DNA of 64,000 nucleotides from Rotaria macrura (lineage: Eukaryota; Rotifera; Eurotatoria; Philodinida; Philodinidae), in assembly GCA_900239685.1 (NCBI GenBank), contig OENT01000025.1, positions 62,001-126,000 on the forward strand. Reading direction: 5' to 3'. Position numbers and translations under genes: made by a program. Below, piece after piece: positions 37,863 to 51,403 of the stretch. How positions within the stretch are numbered: the stretch's first letter is position 1; each line of letters begins with the position of its first letter. The notes below the pieces were generated by a model. The model did not search any database. It worked only from the letters and a program-made list of their open reading frames with translations, and was not told where the DNA came from.

Positions 37863-40800
37863 AATTTATCTTTTGGTCTCGAGAAAGTTTTAATTTATTC
37901 GATTTCTCAATATCTAGAATACATGAAAATAGTTAATCTACTTCTGACTGATATATTACAATCAATTGAATGAAGAATTTCCATATGCTTTCTTTCGAAG
38001 CAGAATATAAGAATAAGACAAACATATTTATTAAGATGAGACTCAATCGGTCCTATGGGAGTAGCGGATGTGTAATATCCGCCTTTTGAAGAAAAGAAGT
38101 ATCTACGGGAAACTGTAATCGATTGACATATACAATCTTCAAGGCATGAACGATGTAGAACAAAAAAAAAACGAGAAAATTTCTCTTTTCGATTATTTAC
38201 TATTTGCACAGATCGTTTACAAGTAAATCTATCGTGACAGCTTGCATTCAAAATTAACGTGCATAAAATAATGTAAATTAAATCGAAACCTTCTATTCAC
38301 ACAATATATAACCATACGTTTTCGTTTCAGAAAAAAATAATTATGATAATAAGTAAGACTTCAACTAATATAAAAACTTCAAGGGTCTGCTACACAGAAA
38401 GCGATCGTATTCTTTCTGTTCTACCTAATCGAATGATGAATGATATATTTTGTATTCAATATTGATGTGACGAAATATTGATTAGTGAAGTCGAAAAACT
38501 AGACTTAATTGTGTTAATATGATAAGGAAGATCGAAGTGTTGATTGCACTAGGATAGAGTAAAAGAGTAGGAAAGACCATGATCGTCGTAATGTTGCTTA
38601 CAGGGGAATACTTGCTTCTATGTCACGTAATGCCGTTAGCTATGCATTTGTTTGGCTCTATATGATATCCATATTTCCAATGGGTCAATCTATCTATCGA
38701 TTATCGCTTCTGTCGTTCTGCTAAAGAATTGTAGCTATCGTTTAAAACAGAGTAATATAGTGAAGATTTTGATTTGATAACTTTGTACTCTCTATTAGTC
38801 TAATTTTCTACTATCGGATCAATATAGAATTATGTAGCCAGAGGAAGAGCACGCATCTGTTAGCGAAACTTTCAATTAAGTAGATCGGTTGTAAGAGAAG
38901 AAGAAAAAGATAGTGTTGTGATGTTAATTGCTTTTCGCATACACAACGATGAACCTGAATCATTTTCATAACATTAGACATCTGCTCAGTTTCAGCTTCA
39001 ACGGAAATCTACGTCACTGTATTGATGAGGATAGAAATAAAATAGTTTTCTCAACTCAAATACGTGTGATTAATAACGTACTTAACATAGCCACTTCAAC
39101 TGCAAAGTACGACCGTATTAGTTTTCACATTCATATGATGTTAAATGAATAATCAGAGAAAACGAGCACGACCCATTGACGGCAAAAACATCATGGTGAT
39201 TGATAATAAAAGTATTTTATATAAAGAACAGAAAAAAACCAAATCAACAGTAGTCTATAGTTGTTACCAGTAAGATTCAGTCAGTCAGTCATTCTTTCGC
39301 ATCTTAATAATAATCGGAATATTTTTTTTTCTATCCGAGATCATCTTTTTTCTTGCTTACGCTTATTCTTTTTGTTACCATTGCTACTGTGCCATCAAAA
39401 ATAGAGAAAATGATAAAGTGGATGCGAAATATGATGTCAGAAAATATAATTAAAGAAAAAGACACTATGCCTTCTTTACTAAGAAAGTTCAGTTTTTCTC
39501 TTTATTTTAATTAATATACGAATAGGTTCAATATCATTGTAGAGTATGAGCGTTCGCCTTAACGAATGATATTGTTATCATTGCTCTTAACTTTTCTATT
39601 ACGATGCAGTAAAAAACATGTATGATTAAAGATTAATGATACATTCATATTTAGCGAATTTATTTTTTCCTTACCAGAACTAAACGGGGCTAAGAATTAG
39701 CGTTGCATAAAAAAATTCTCAAATAAGATGTGAAGAAATTCTGAGTTTCTTTTTGCATGAAGATATGCGTGTCTTTCTCAATTCTTTTTTTATGATAATA
39801 ATGCTAAATTCCTTATAATAATGGCATTCATTTGCACCCGATACTCTAAATAAGATTCATGCTTTACTAATGTTGTCCTAGATATGCCTCATTTAAATGC
39901 CTTTTCGCCATGTCGTATAATATCTATTCTTTCTCATATTGCGGCTAGATATAATGAGTGATTTATGATTCGATCTGATCATTCATCAAACTTATATCAA
40001 TATATGGCTCAAGGAAGTAGATGTAGAAAAAACTCATCGATAACAAAGTTCTAATTTTTATAATAATCGGGCCTAGTCGTCTTCGATAAGTGTATTTATG
40101 GAAATAACATTATAGTCATATATTGAGTTTAAAGAGAATGTCTCGTATTCATATTAACTGCCATCAATAGCATCACCAATAGTGTACTGTCACTCTGAAT
40201 AGGAAATACTGTCGACATGTATTAATCTTCAAATAGACAGAAATAGAGCTAAATGCAAAGGAAGAGCATACAAAACATAAATAAATATTGATTAATTTAA
40301 TAACAAAACAATATAATTGTGACTGATCTATATCGAGTTGCTACGAAATACGTTAGCTTTTGTTTTTCAGTAGAATATTGGTCGGTACCGAAATGAACAA
40401 CAACAAAAAAATGAAACCATCAATCATACAGTCCAAAATAATCAGATCTTGTCATTTTTAAAGAAAAGCATGCTTTCTTTTTGTTTGATTAGTCAAATGG
40501 AATAATGTATGATCATAAGAATTACAAAAAAAAACAATGCAAGTAAAAAATTCATTCGAATATATATTCAAATGAAATATGTCGACAAGTCCACATGAAT
40601 ATACTTACTGTCACTAGTGAATATGGATCCATAGCGAGATACTTAATTTAACGTGATTCATTGAAAAGTATTGATAATACTCGACTGGTAATGAGATTAT
40701 TAGAGTATAATGACTATATAAATTAGATTAAAAGAGAGAAACACTGACAAAAGCAGTCAAAATTGTGATCGATTCTATAGCATTGTTATTACGTTCAAAA

Positions 40801-43800
40801 ATGTAGGAAAGATTTTACACGAGATAAACTTCGATCATCTGTACTGACTGAATCAAGACAATAAGAAATCCCATGAGAGTGAAAGCATTTCAAAACCATA
40901 TGCTAATTTCCGAATAATTACTGTTTATTATTTTTCTATGCTAGATCATTTTGCGACATTTTAATTCATTCGATGAATTTATATTAAAGTAAATGAATAG
41001 AAAACTGCTTTATTTATATCCTTAACTTGCATACAAGGTCACCATAATCTTCGTACTGTAAAATCATCACCTCCGAATATTTTCTCTTTATTGTAATTTT
41101 TTTATGATCAACATCAGAGATAGATAACTAAAGCTTTCAAATCACTGAAGAATAAAGCTACCCTTTTTAATGCGGGAAAAAATCGACTTTACCCATCAGG
41201 AGTTGCGTTACCACATCGAAGAAAAATAATACAATCTATTTCTGTAATTCAAAATAGTTTTTAAACAAAAAAGCGTAACAATAATTCCACAGGAGTCGTT
41301 TGTCATGCATTTTAGATGGATTGACACAAGAGAAGCTCACTGATAATAAATTAAACTAAGTGTCGTTTCCATTTGACTTGAAAAGATCTCGTAAATTCTT
41401 GAGTGAAATGAATTATGTGAAAATAATTAAGAATTTCAGAAGATTTTCTCATCCCCTCTCGCTCGTCGCCATCCAGAACCTGATGAAATCCACATTAACC
41501 ATTCTGTTTTTGCAAGAAGCAACTCTGAAATGTCCCGGAAGTTTTCAAGTCTTAATCATGAGAAGTTTTATGTTTGTCCTACTCTGTTCTATATCCATGT
41601 GTAAATTAGAAATAAAAAGGACACATTCAAATAAAAGCAAACGTCCACAGTAGCAAATAAAACACAAAAACAAAACAATATTTTACCTCTGACACTAGTA
41701 TGTTTTGCAACTTGCTGTTATATTTTCTAACATATTCCATAGAAAATATTGCTATTAATAAATTGAAGTGTTATCACGACAAGAAAATATTTTAAAGAAA
41801 TACGCAGAAAGATCTGTCTTTACGATAGTACTCTACTATCAATCAAACCATATTAGTGTTCTAGATAGTTAGATGTCATATTTTCTCAACTTTGCTATTC
41901 TTATATCCTCACATAAATAAAATATTTTTAATATGGTTGGCGCGTGAAACTGAACGGATTTGTAATGCGTTCACACTGAATCTGCTTTATCTTCTAAAAT
42001 TAGTTCATGTGATTTCGCCAAAAGACTTATTCAAGAAATTTTCTAACGATTAATCAAATGCTATCAAGATAAATTCATACCTCTGTCGAATGATGGTTAA
42101 TGCTCTCGACTGTCTATTTTATTTCACACATGTAATGAAATCATTCTCTATCTCTAATGTTCTACGAATCTTTCTTCGACTATTTATTTTAAAATGTCTC
42201 TAATAATTTCCTTCATTCTATATTTTTTTTTCACCTCTAATGGAGAATACAGCATCTTCAACTCTGAAAGAGCTGATAATGGATGTTTTCCTGTTTGTAT
42301 AGTGAGCTTTGATTATCATCGAACTCGAATTAGTTCGTTTCTCGCCTACCAAGTATGGAATAAAGATGAATTCAAACATAAAACTGATATCAACTATGCT
42401 TTGATTAAAATCTCTTAATAATTAATAAAGAAATCTTTGAAATTTTATTTTTAAATAATTTTATTTTGAATGCACTTCTTTGTGAGAAAAACTGAAGTAC
42501 TGCTTCACTTCTGGAGTATATCTCAAAATAGCGCATAGTCCTCCAAAGAAGAAAAGAGTAGGTGAAAAACGAACCATCTATTTTAGTATGCTTTTGATCG
42601 ATTCGCACAGGAGTTGATAAAAATATTTTTTTTAAGATGTCAACATAGGTTATCTTTGACAGGACGTACTTAGAAAGTTCTAGAGGTTTTCAACTTTTTT
42701 CTCTGTGAAAATTGCTTGAAAACCAGGCATTGAACTAGATAAATCGCAAAGAATTCATCACTCACTCAGTCTCAGTATTTAGAAAAGATTATTTCAATAG
42801 TCGAATTGATAGAAGAAATGGTTTGAAGACCTTAGATAATCTGTAAGTGAAAATTAATCTTTCTTATATCATGAGGCAAGATTGAGAATGAAGGAAATCA
42901 TTCATAACGCAATGTTTGAATAGTGACTTGAGTCACGCAAAATTGATGTACACGAATTCAATAATAAAATGATTGTTGATATTAATTTTAGAATCATATG
43001 GGAATAGTTCTAAATAGTTTACCATTGAAACTGGATACTGTTGACTTTTTCAATACTAAAGTCGATATTGTTACATTTATGATAAGCATGTTTGATTGCA
43101 TAACAGACATTTCTTGCAATGGTGTTAGATTAAATATATTTTTTTCCATTAATCAAAGTTGAAAAAAGCTTTACTACTATTGGATGTAGAAGCATCGATA
43201 GCTCAGAATTTACTCAGGTTCTATTTTAAAAAAATATACAATTCAAAAAGATTCGATCAAACAAGAAAAAAAGATTCTATGATTCTTTTGTCGACTATTT
43301 TCACAAAGAGTTTTATTTATTTCAATGAAGATTCATTTCATGTCACATTAACAAGACGAGTCAATTTTTTTCTCGTTGTCTATAATTTGTCTGATTCCTT
43401 ACCTTATTTATAAAACTTGATGTAAATAAACGTTAGATTGATAACAGAATATAAAAGATTATCATCTCTTCAAGAAACAAACGATAGAGTAAAAACATAA
43501 GATTAATCCATGGGAAAGATAGTCAGATGCTTGATATTTCATTGATGATATAAACTTGTTCATGGTATGGTTTAGTTTTTTTTTCCAAACAAAAATTTTC
43601 CATTATTCTGCGTTTGTAGAAAACAATGAATATTATTTTAATAGAAATAACAAAATCCTCTCCCATTAATAGACGTGTAAATTCTTTATTAACCCTAAAT
43701 ACTACACAATGAACTTTTCATTTGAAAACAGAGTACAAAATGAAATCGACATAGTTGAAATCATTTTTTCTCTTTCATACATAGATAAAACTAAACTCCT

Positions 43801-45582
43801 ATAATCATGTTATGATGTTTTGAGACTTGCTTCAAGCAGTTCAACTATTTCCACTTCGAAAGGAAAGGATGTGTCATGCCCTCCGTTTCATGCGCTCCAT
43901 CAAGCAAAAAGTAATTCAAAATGAATTGAAAAGATTCACAATCAATTTCGCTGTGTCAAAGAAGTTCATTTGACTATTGTTTGCCAGCTGCTATGTCTTA
44001 AAAAATTTCCCGACAGAAGCTTGAAAATGTGATGATAGTGTTTCCCAGGTGATTTACAGATGTCTTAGAAAACTCAATTCATATTTCACATATGCCTAGT
44101 TAATGATCTCTTTTCAAAGAAGGGGGATATAATTGGTAGGTGACGAGGATGGGACTTACGTAAATAGGCTCGTCTATTTTAAAAAAGCGATAATAAATAT
44201 CCCAAAAAAATGTTGCTACCGTTTAATCGACCCTCAATATCATCAAATGAATTTTCAGAAAAGTAATATCTTTAATTGATTATGTCGATAATAATTCGAA
44301 AAAATTTTCAATTGATAGAACAAGTCCATGAATGTGTAATTCATGATTCGGTAGCAGTAGTTATTTGTTTCTTTTGTACCAGACATCGATTGACTAACTG
44401 TGCAGGGGTCCAATTTGAAACTTAGAAAAAATTGAGCTATGAAGTGGACTGTAAACAGTGCTAATGAGGTTCATAGAAATTTATGATCCATTTAGCAGCA
44501 TTGTATTTCATCCTCATGCGTACAAAGTCATGATATAGATAATATTGTCTCGTTACTTAGGAAAAAAATTTGTTTTGGTTGTAATTATACGTATGGATAT
44601 ATTTCTTTTGGCACAAGAAATAGTCTTCTCTGTTTAGATGTGAAAATAACACAAGATCAATGAAATATTATCTCAAAAGATATTAGCTCACAGAAAATAT
44701 TTTTTCATACGATTTCGAATGAATGCAGCTGGTTTCAGAAAACGAGAATGCATGGTTACAAATATATATGCATCGCAAATATCATACTAGAAAACAATAG
44801 GTTTTTAACAGAATTAATGAATTTAAAAGATACATTGATTGTTGAAATTTTATAATTTTCCGTTTGTCATGTACTATCAGTCTTAATAAATTTTCAATTA
44901 TATCATTCGATAATTCAATAGAGAAAAAACCGTGCACATATATCACATTAATTATACCATTGATGTTCTAATATTTCACTCTATTTTCTTGACGTCTATG
45001 TAAATAATCTAATTCGCATTGTGCATAAGTAATCAACTATTGAATTTTTTAAGCAGTTGCGTTGAAAAACAACATGATCTAGAAAACATTCTTAGTAACA
45101 AGTTAGATTTTTTGTTATTCATCATGAAAATAGATACAGGAAGGACTATTTTTTGTAGAAAAACAACAGTAAGAAAATTTCTTGCCACATGATCTTATAC
45201 AAATAGACGATTCATAATTGATTGATTCTAATTGCAGCAAAAATCTGGCTATATTACTCTGTAATAGACATGCATTTAACTGTTAAATTAAATTAAATTA
45301 AATTAAAATTAAACTCTTATCTGTTTCATAGGATACTGTCCGTAAATCTCATCACTAACGTAGTACAAGTGTTCATAATTCAGATGAAACTAATCTTGTT
45401 TTTCATTACAGTGACATTTACGTAGGTATTTTATTTATTTTTTTGTTGTGAATAACATTTCAAACGTTTAAGAAAGAAAAAAGAAAATTACAGAGAAAAA
45501 AGATAGACATCTACATATGTTAAATTTAATGAATGCTTTGTTTCGAAAAAAAACGATAAATAAGACCGAAAAGAGAAAAATT
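37863..45582. other. 7.7-kb gene-poor stretch
   Basis: The longest part without a supported gene. Short frames at 37907-38251 (minus), 38928-39152, 41360-41653, 42194-42418 and 43159-43413 were read; none shows a domain, a convincing signal peptide with cysteines, or a chain of spliced exons. A patch at about 41450-41560 is somewhat more GC-rich. A pentameric AAATT run lies at 45283-45313. The left end should contain the GPCR promoter. Confidence 0.5.
45283..45313. repeat. (AAATT)n short tandem repeat
   Basis: About five to six tandem pentamers, the last with one extra A, in the spacer downstream of the NECAP gene. Confidence 0.9.
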
Positions 45583-46356
45583 TCAGAATTGCATCCAACT
45601 TAAATCGGAATGAATATTGTTGTTGCTATTATTATTTGTTACTGCCGCTGCTGTAGTTGTAGTTGATGATGATGATATTGGCATAGGCGGTGGAGCAATT
45701 TTCGGAACCATTGAGCCTGGTGGTGGTGTTAGTTTTGGAATAGTTGAACCTGGTGGTGGTGGTAAAATGCCTGGTACAATGGTTTCATTTGTATTCTTGA
45801 CTGTTTTTTTCGTTTGTTCATCACCTGGTAAACTACTTTTAAGATTTATTTTAATCGTTTGTCCTTCTTTGAAACGTAAATCCAGTTTCGGGTGTTGCTG
45901 TTGTGATGGATCGTCAGCTGTTTGTTTAGCTTCTTGTTCGATTTGTTTAGCTTGTTTTAAATATTTAAAATGATCTTGTAAGGCAACATTGAAATCAAAT
46001 GAATCTGATCGATCATTGAAGCCTATGCCTAAAAATGCTTGTTGACCATTATCATTTTGTACACGTATAACGAAATAACGTGTAGAATCTTCGACGTTTT
46101 CAACCGCTATCGATGGATAACTTTCAATGGGACACGTTGCAAAATGTGCACCAGTATTACGATCTTCTAAACGTATTAAACATTTTTCACCTTTGGATAT
46201 AATCTTCAAACGACAAATAAAATTCGGTGAATCTAATTTCCAATCAGCTGCGCGATGTTTACGTGTTGCAGATTGACGTGGAGGTATCACATAAACATAG
46301 ACTTCGGGTTTAACTAGCCCTATTGATTCGTAGGAATCATCATTGATAGAAGCCAT
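45583..46356 (-). CDS. NECAP: NECAP adaptin-ear-binding coat-associated protein
   Basis: Intronless coding region for 257 residues. The N-terminal PHear domain (about 1-140) follows the family closely: SIGLVKPEVYVYVIPPRQS, RAADWKLDSPNF, RLEDRNTGAHFA, STRYFVIRVQNDNGQQAFLG (a 20-residue block), GFNDRSDSFDFNVALQDHFK. Then come KLDLRFKEGQTIKINLKS, proline-rich segments, and the C-terminal WMQF, the WxxF motif that binds the AP-2 alpha ear (WVQF in vertebrates). NECAPs are cytosolic regulators of AP-2 clathrin adaptor activity in endocytosis. The start at MASINDDSYES is chosen because it aligns with the family's N-terminus; the frame stays open further upstream, but that part contains GCATTTTAG, a likely acceptor of a 5'-UTR intron. 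No metazoan NECAP feature is missing. Confidence 0.97.
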   Translation of the reverse strand: MASINDDSYESIGLVKPEVYVYVIPPRQSATRKHRAADWKLDSPNFICRLKIISKGEKCLIRLEDRNTGAHFATCPIESYPSIAVENVEDSTRYFVIRVQNDNGQQAFLGIGFNDRSDSFDFNVALQDHFKYLKQAKQIEQEAKQTADDPSQQQHPKLDLRFKEGQTIKINLKSSLPGDEQTKKTVKNTNETIVPGILPPPPGSTIPKLTPPPGSMVPKIAPPPMPISSSSTTTTAAAVTNNNSNNNIHSDLSWMQF

Positions 46357-47619
46357 CTTTTCCCTATTCTTTTCTTTAAATCTAAAATGCAACAATGTCA
46401 ATCAGTAGGCTATAAACATCAAAATAAGATAGTATAGTAATTCATGAGTCGATCGACTATGCTATGCTAGAAAGTGTTAGTAACCAATAGCATGTCAAGA
46501 ATGATTCACTGGCGAATTTGATTTATCAACAGAGGACGCTGTGTTTTATTATTCAGATGACAGAAATGCTTTCGTAGGATGGTCCTGTTTCACTTTTTTC
46601 TATTGCTTTAATTTCGATGTGAATGATAGATGAATATCATAGCCTAAGTTTCTGCTTATTATTTACAAAAGCATACAGAACAATATACTGTACTGTTAAT
46701 GCATTTACATCAGAAATTTTTAAATATCTCATTAACAGATCAAATTGAACGAAGAATTTTTACTCGAAAAAGAAATTTTTATTCTTTTTTATTCATCGTA
46801 CGAGCTGATAGATACCCAAAAATTGAATGTTTCTCAATAAGATTCATGCGAGAAGAAGCCGAAGTTCAACGCTTTTCCGATATTCTAATACATCGAGCTT
46901 TCGAAAATGTTCATTCTTTGTTATAAAAATCAGAGCATGACACTAACCATATTAAGACCTAACCGTGAATGTTCATTTGAATTTAGTAATAGGCAATACG
47001 ACGCGTTTTGGATGCTTCTAAACATGAGTCTAATTTCGAATCTTTAGGTCAGATAAATATATATTGAAAACAATTATTTTGCAGGGATTTAATCGGAAAT
47101 TGTTTTATTTATTCCAACTATCTGGAGATTTGTATGTTAAGCCCACCGGGTCCAACAATTTTTAAGCTACGACTTGATTGATTAAAAATTTTCATGCTCG
47201 ATTGAGCTCCTACTTTGATTTGTGTATTGAAATTTTCTAATCGGATTTTAGATACTTGATTCGATAACACGACAGTTTTTTATGATATTTATGTATTGAT
47301 TGAACAATAATACGTCCTGCATATTTCTAAGACTATTGATAGCCAACTGAGTTTTCGAATTTTCTATTAGTAGAAAATTTTCATATTCGAGCCTATCTGA
47401 ACTTAATCTATGCACGAATAGTTGATTGTCAATATCATCCTTCTAAACCCAGAATAAGCTATATAGTCTCGTTCATATATTTCTTTCATTTATAATGCGT
47501 TTGAGATTGGATCAACAACAAAAAGGAAAACGTCATAACATTCGAAATCTAGCATTCATTTAGCATAGAAGCTAATATTATACAAGTTAACTGTAAAATC
47601 AACATTTTCTTCATTTTAT
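46357..47619. other. Intergenic, no gene seen
   Basis: Spacer of about 1.3 kb holding the NECAP promoter and the very short 3' end of the next gene. The frame at 46699-46926 is antisense to the genes and has no recognisable features. Confidence 0.55.
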
Positions 47620-47622
47620 TTA
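47614..47622 (-). terminator. Poly(A) signal overlapping stop codon
   Basis: On the minus strand the stop region reads TAAATAAAA, so an AATAAA hexamer begins inside the stop codon of the TRMT2B-like gene, implying a very short 3' untranslated region if it is used. Confidence 0.4.
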
Positions 47623-50600
47623 CATTCTAACACAATTCACAACAATTTCAGCATACGTTGTATGCGGAAGCATATCGACTGGATGAATACTAGTGGGAAC
47701 GAATGGTGCACCGGTTTGTTTCGAGTTTGATCGTTCACCAGCTGCCAATCTACAATAGAGAAAATCATTTTCTAAACCAAACCTATTTTTTTCTTCAAAG
47801 AATAAACATACTCATAAAAATTATGCATGATTTGTTCATCTGATTTACTTGATACGTATAGAATTCGTCGAATAGATTGTATACTACGAATTACTGTTGT
47901 TGTTTTATTTGCTACAAGAAGAAACGCATTAGAAACAAGCATTGTATTTACAGTTGAATTAGATTTAACGATGCAAATCAACTTTATGATTCTGCATCTG
48001 TTTCATTTCTAATTGGAATAGAATATATCTGGTTTGCAGTTCACTAGCTATATTTAACTTACATAAACTATACCGCAATGGATTAACAATAGCTACAATA
48101 GGAGATTGAACGCCATGTAAATCACCAATCTTCTTTAATATTCGATGTAAATTTGCTTCGGCAAAACCACAAATCCATTCGATGTTATCTCGACATCCAT
48201 TCAGTTGAGCATTGAATTTTCCATCTTCAATACATGATGCTGATGGATCAATAGCATAAACTTTTTTTGCCATCGATGAAGCCAATATGGTATTAACACC
48301 TAGGAATAGATTCGAAAGAAAATCAAATATTTACTAAATATAGTGAAGATTATATTAGATACGAGAGTTCTAAATATAGAAAAAGAAGCTCAAAACAAAA
48401 TTCTTTCGATTCAATCAGATTCTTAATCAACGGCTCTACGCTGTTTACATGAATTATATTGAAAAGACATACAAGTATGAGAAGACGAATGCTATTATGC
48501 TCAAGTTCTAGACGTACGATTCAGTGAAAGAAACTCAGTCATATTCAAATCTACACCCTCTTATATCAAAAACCAAACAACGAGTCTCAGAATACATCCG
48601 CACCTACATCCATGCTATCAACACAATGGGAACAGCTCACATAGCTTCATGGTTCTTCGAAAGTTCTCTTTTCAATATTTTCACTTTCTGATCGAAGTCA
48701 GATTTGCCTTGTTGCATGTTTCTGATACTTCTATCATTCTTCAATTATTATCACAATATATCAGCTATATCTAGCTGCCTACATATATTTGCGTATGTAA
48801 GAAGTGAAATCGATAGATCAGAAGGGAAACATGAAGACAAATGCGGCGAGTTCTCATTGATGTCATTTTAACTTATGCAATGCAATTAAATAAAAATCAA
48901 GCCATTCAAATGATTCAAAAATCGTTCAATGATCTTGTCAACAAACCTATGAACGCTATTATGTCGGACATTTAATGTAATAAATGTTTGCTGAGTTTGT
49001 TACTGTACTTCTTTTTTTTATCCATTTAATGTAGACAGTAAGGAAAGTGATCGAATAATACTGGTGTATCGTATGTTAGAAAAGCTTCACGATCAACGAA
49101 ATAGAAAAGAATAATTGACAAAATTTAAGAAAAGGGAAACATTCGTAATTCGAAATAGATTAAAGTGTCGCAAAAATGGCAAAACGAAGAAGAGATAGTA
49201 TCTAAATTTTGAAAATATCAAATTTTTAGCTTGAACCTTATCTCAATTTTCGATCTGTAACATATAATATTACATGCATGCAAACAAAGAGATAAGAAGG
49301 AAAACGTTGATTACTGAAATGGATTTTGACTTTTTATATTTACCCATCAAAGTGAATACATATCTTGCATAAAAAAAAATGATACTCATATTACGATACG
49401 AAATGTGATTTAAAATCAGACGAATCAAGTCAATTTTTATAAAGTCAAACTTCTTAAATTCGACTTTCGTTACATTCTGGCGAATGTGTTGCAAATTTAC
49501 ACTTACAGAAAAATTAAATTCACCGTATTCAAATTCAAATTCTTCTCAAACTTCAGTGCCTATCATCCTTTTCATTCTTAAACTCAAATTTTCGTAGTGT
49601 GTGTGCTTGTGTGAAGAGAGGTATTATATGTTTCTTTCACGTAAACCTAAAATAAATACAGAAACTTAAATATTTCCTAAATGTTAAAATTTACGTAAAT
49701 CTAAAACTAACACGAAAACTATTTGATCGCTCATGAATTACTTTGTCGATTACAGAGTCTAATTTAGAACGCTAAAACGAATGTGTATTCTTTCTACTAA
49801 TTATAACATTACACGAAGAAAAGTTCGTTTAAACATTCAGCATAAATTTTAACTATCTTCACAACTAATTTTTTTTTACATATCTGATGTGTCTTACCAA
49901 TGCCGGATCCAATATCTAATACGATTGTATTCTCATTGATTTGAGCATGTTCCAAAACAGATTTATAAAGTAATTCAGCAGCTTTTTTATTAACTTGAAA
50001 AATCGATTCCGGTGAAATACGAAATTTTTTTTCAAGATACACTTCATAAATAAATCCATTTCCATAAATCAATTCAATCGGATTTTCTTCACTTGTACAA
50101 CGATTTCGAGCACTACACAGTAGTCAGTAAAAAAGATACGACAAACTTTAAAACAAACAAAATAAAACATCTGATGTACCAAGCTTGAAAAAAGATTGAG
50201 TTGATTTCACATTCATGGCCGGAACCATCAATGAAATAATTCAACAGATCTTTTTTCAGTTGATCGATTTCATTCTAATATAGAATGGAATTTGTACGAA
50301 ACCAAATTAGAAATAAAAATAATTTCAATCACCTTACTCAATGATTGAGGATGAACAACAACTGTCATCATTAAATCATCGCGTTCATTTGATTTTAATC
50401 CTATCGAACGCCAATAGTGATCTTTTTTCAGTACATTTCTATTTTCACACACAGTTAATGGATGTTCCTTCAGAAATTGATCGAAATGCTTCAAATACAA
50501 AAAAATTCTGTTCATTTTGTTTTTTTGTTATAAAACGAATTCAAGAGCTACCTTCATGGCTAACACATGTTTCGGTTTCATACTTCGTAAATGCAGAGGT

Positions 50601-51403
50601 AGTATACATATAGCATTAGGAAATTCTAGATAAACATAGAGTGAATGTTGTCATTTAAGAAAATAATTTGAAGAAATTACTTTTACTATCTTTTGGATTA
50701 ATATAAAATCCGATGGTTTTTTCACCATCTACTCCATAACCACATGATAATTCATCTTTGTATCGATAATGATCAATGATGGGCTAATTAAAACAACAAA
50801 CATTCGTCTATGATGACACAAACACACTGAGATTACTGATGGGACAACGGATTCGACATGACAAAAAGGACCCTGTTGAAATTCAACATATTTCAAAACT
50901 TGATTATCAACTCTTTTATTCCATAAGATAGCACGACCGATTTGATCAAATGCATGTTCAATTATATCTAGTTTGATCTAGAATAATAATTGAGAAACAA
51001 TACTACAGAACATACGAAACTTACTTTTAATTGTTCATCATATGGATGATTCGATAATGGTAATATTAAATTCGATAATCTAAAGTAAAGATTGTCGACA
51101 AATTTCAGTTACGAATATATAGAAACTACTCACTTTTCGTGTTGATTTTCTAATGTTAAATCTTCAGCGTACGGTTTCAATGAATCTTCGAAATGCATGA
51201 CATCAAATTTAGGCTTTCGACTAGATGGTCTGTGTAAAAAATATCAATAGATACATTCATGTAAAAACATCTGAAATGTTGACTCACACAAATGTTTCTG
51301 CAGGTTTCCGTGACGATGTTTGATATTGCAATGCTCGAGAAACATGATACATGATAGCATTTGAAGCTAGAGAACGCTGTGTCAAAATTTTATTCATAAA
51401 CAT
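47620..51403 (-). CDS. TRMT2B: TrmA-type tRNA (uracil-5-)-methyltransferase, TRMT2B-like, catalytic Cys lost
   Basis: Twelve exons on the minus strand (5' to 3'): 51288-51403, 51134-51229, 51025-51079, 50837-50977, 50681-50783, 50552-50625, 50333-50488, 50180-50274, 49898-50112, 48063-48299, 47812-47911, 47620-47749, giving 505 residues, about the length of human TRMT2B. The first 35 residues are basic with few acids and look like a mitochondrial presequence; no RRM as in TRMT2A. Family blocks present: CGYGVDGEKTIGFYI, FRISPESIFQVN, VLDIGSGIG and VYAIDPS. In E. coli TrmA the nucleophile lies in SCNP and an aspartate in DPPR is essential. Here the equivalents read VSSKSD (Ser at about 451) and NPLR (Asn at about 423); the C-terminal glutamate (AEIVV, about 497) remains. 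This suggests a non-catalytic family member. Intron 9 is 1,598 nt. The stop codon overlaps an AATAAA. Confidence 0.92.

Noticed and set aside
37907-38251. 114-codon minus-strand frame upstream of the GPCR
   Set aside because: No domain and not in a spliceable position with the GPCR, which has a complete N-terminus of its own.
41360-41653. 97-codon frame with a late leader-like segment
   Set aside because: The leader-like part is followed by only a few basic residues; no cysteine framework or cleavage context to support a secreted peptide.
45617-45973. 118-codon + frame opposite NECAP
   Set aside because: Antisense shadow of the proline-rich part of NECAP, giving artificial glycine and valine runs.
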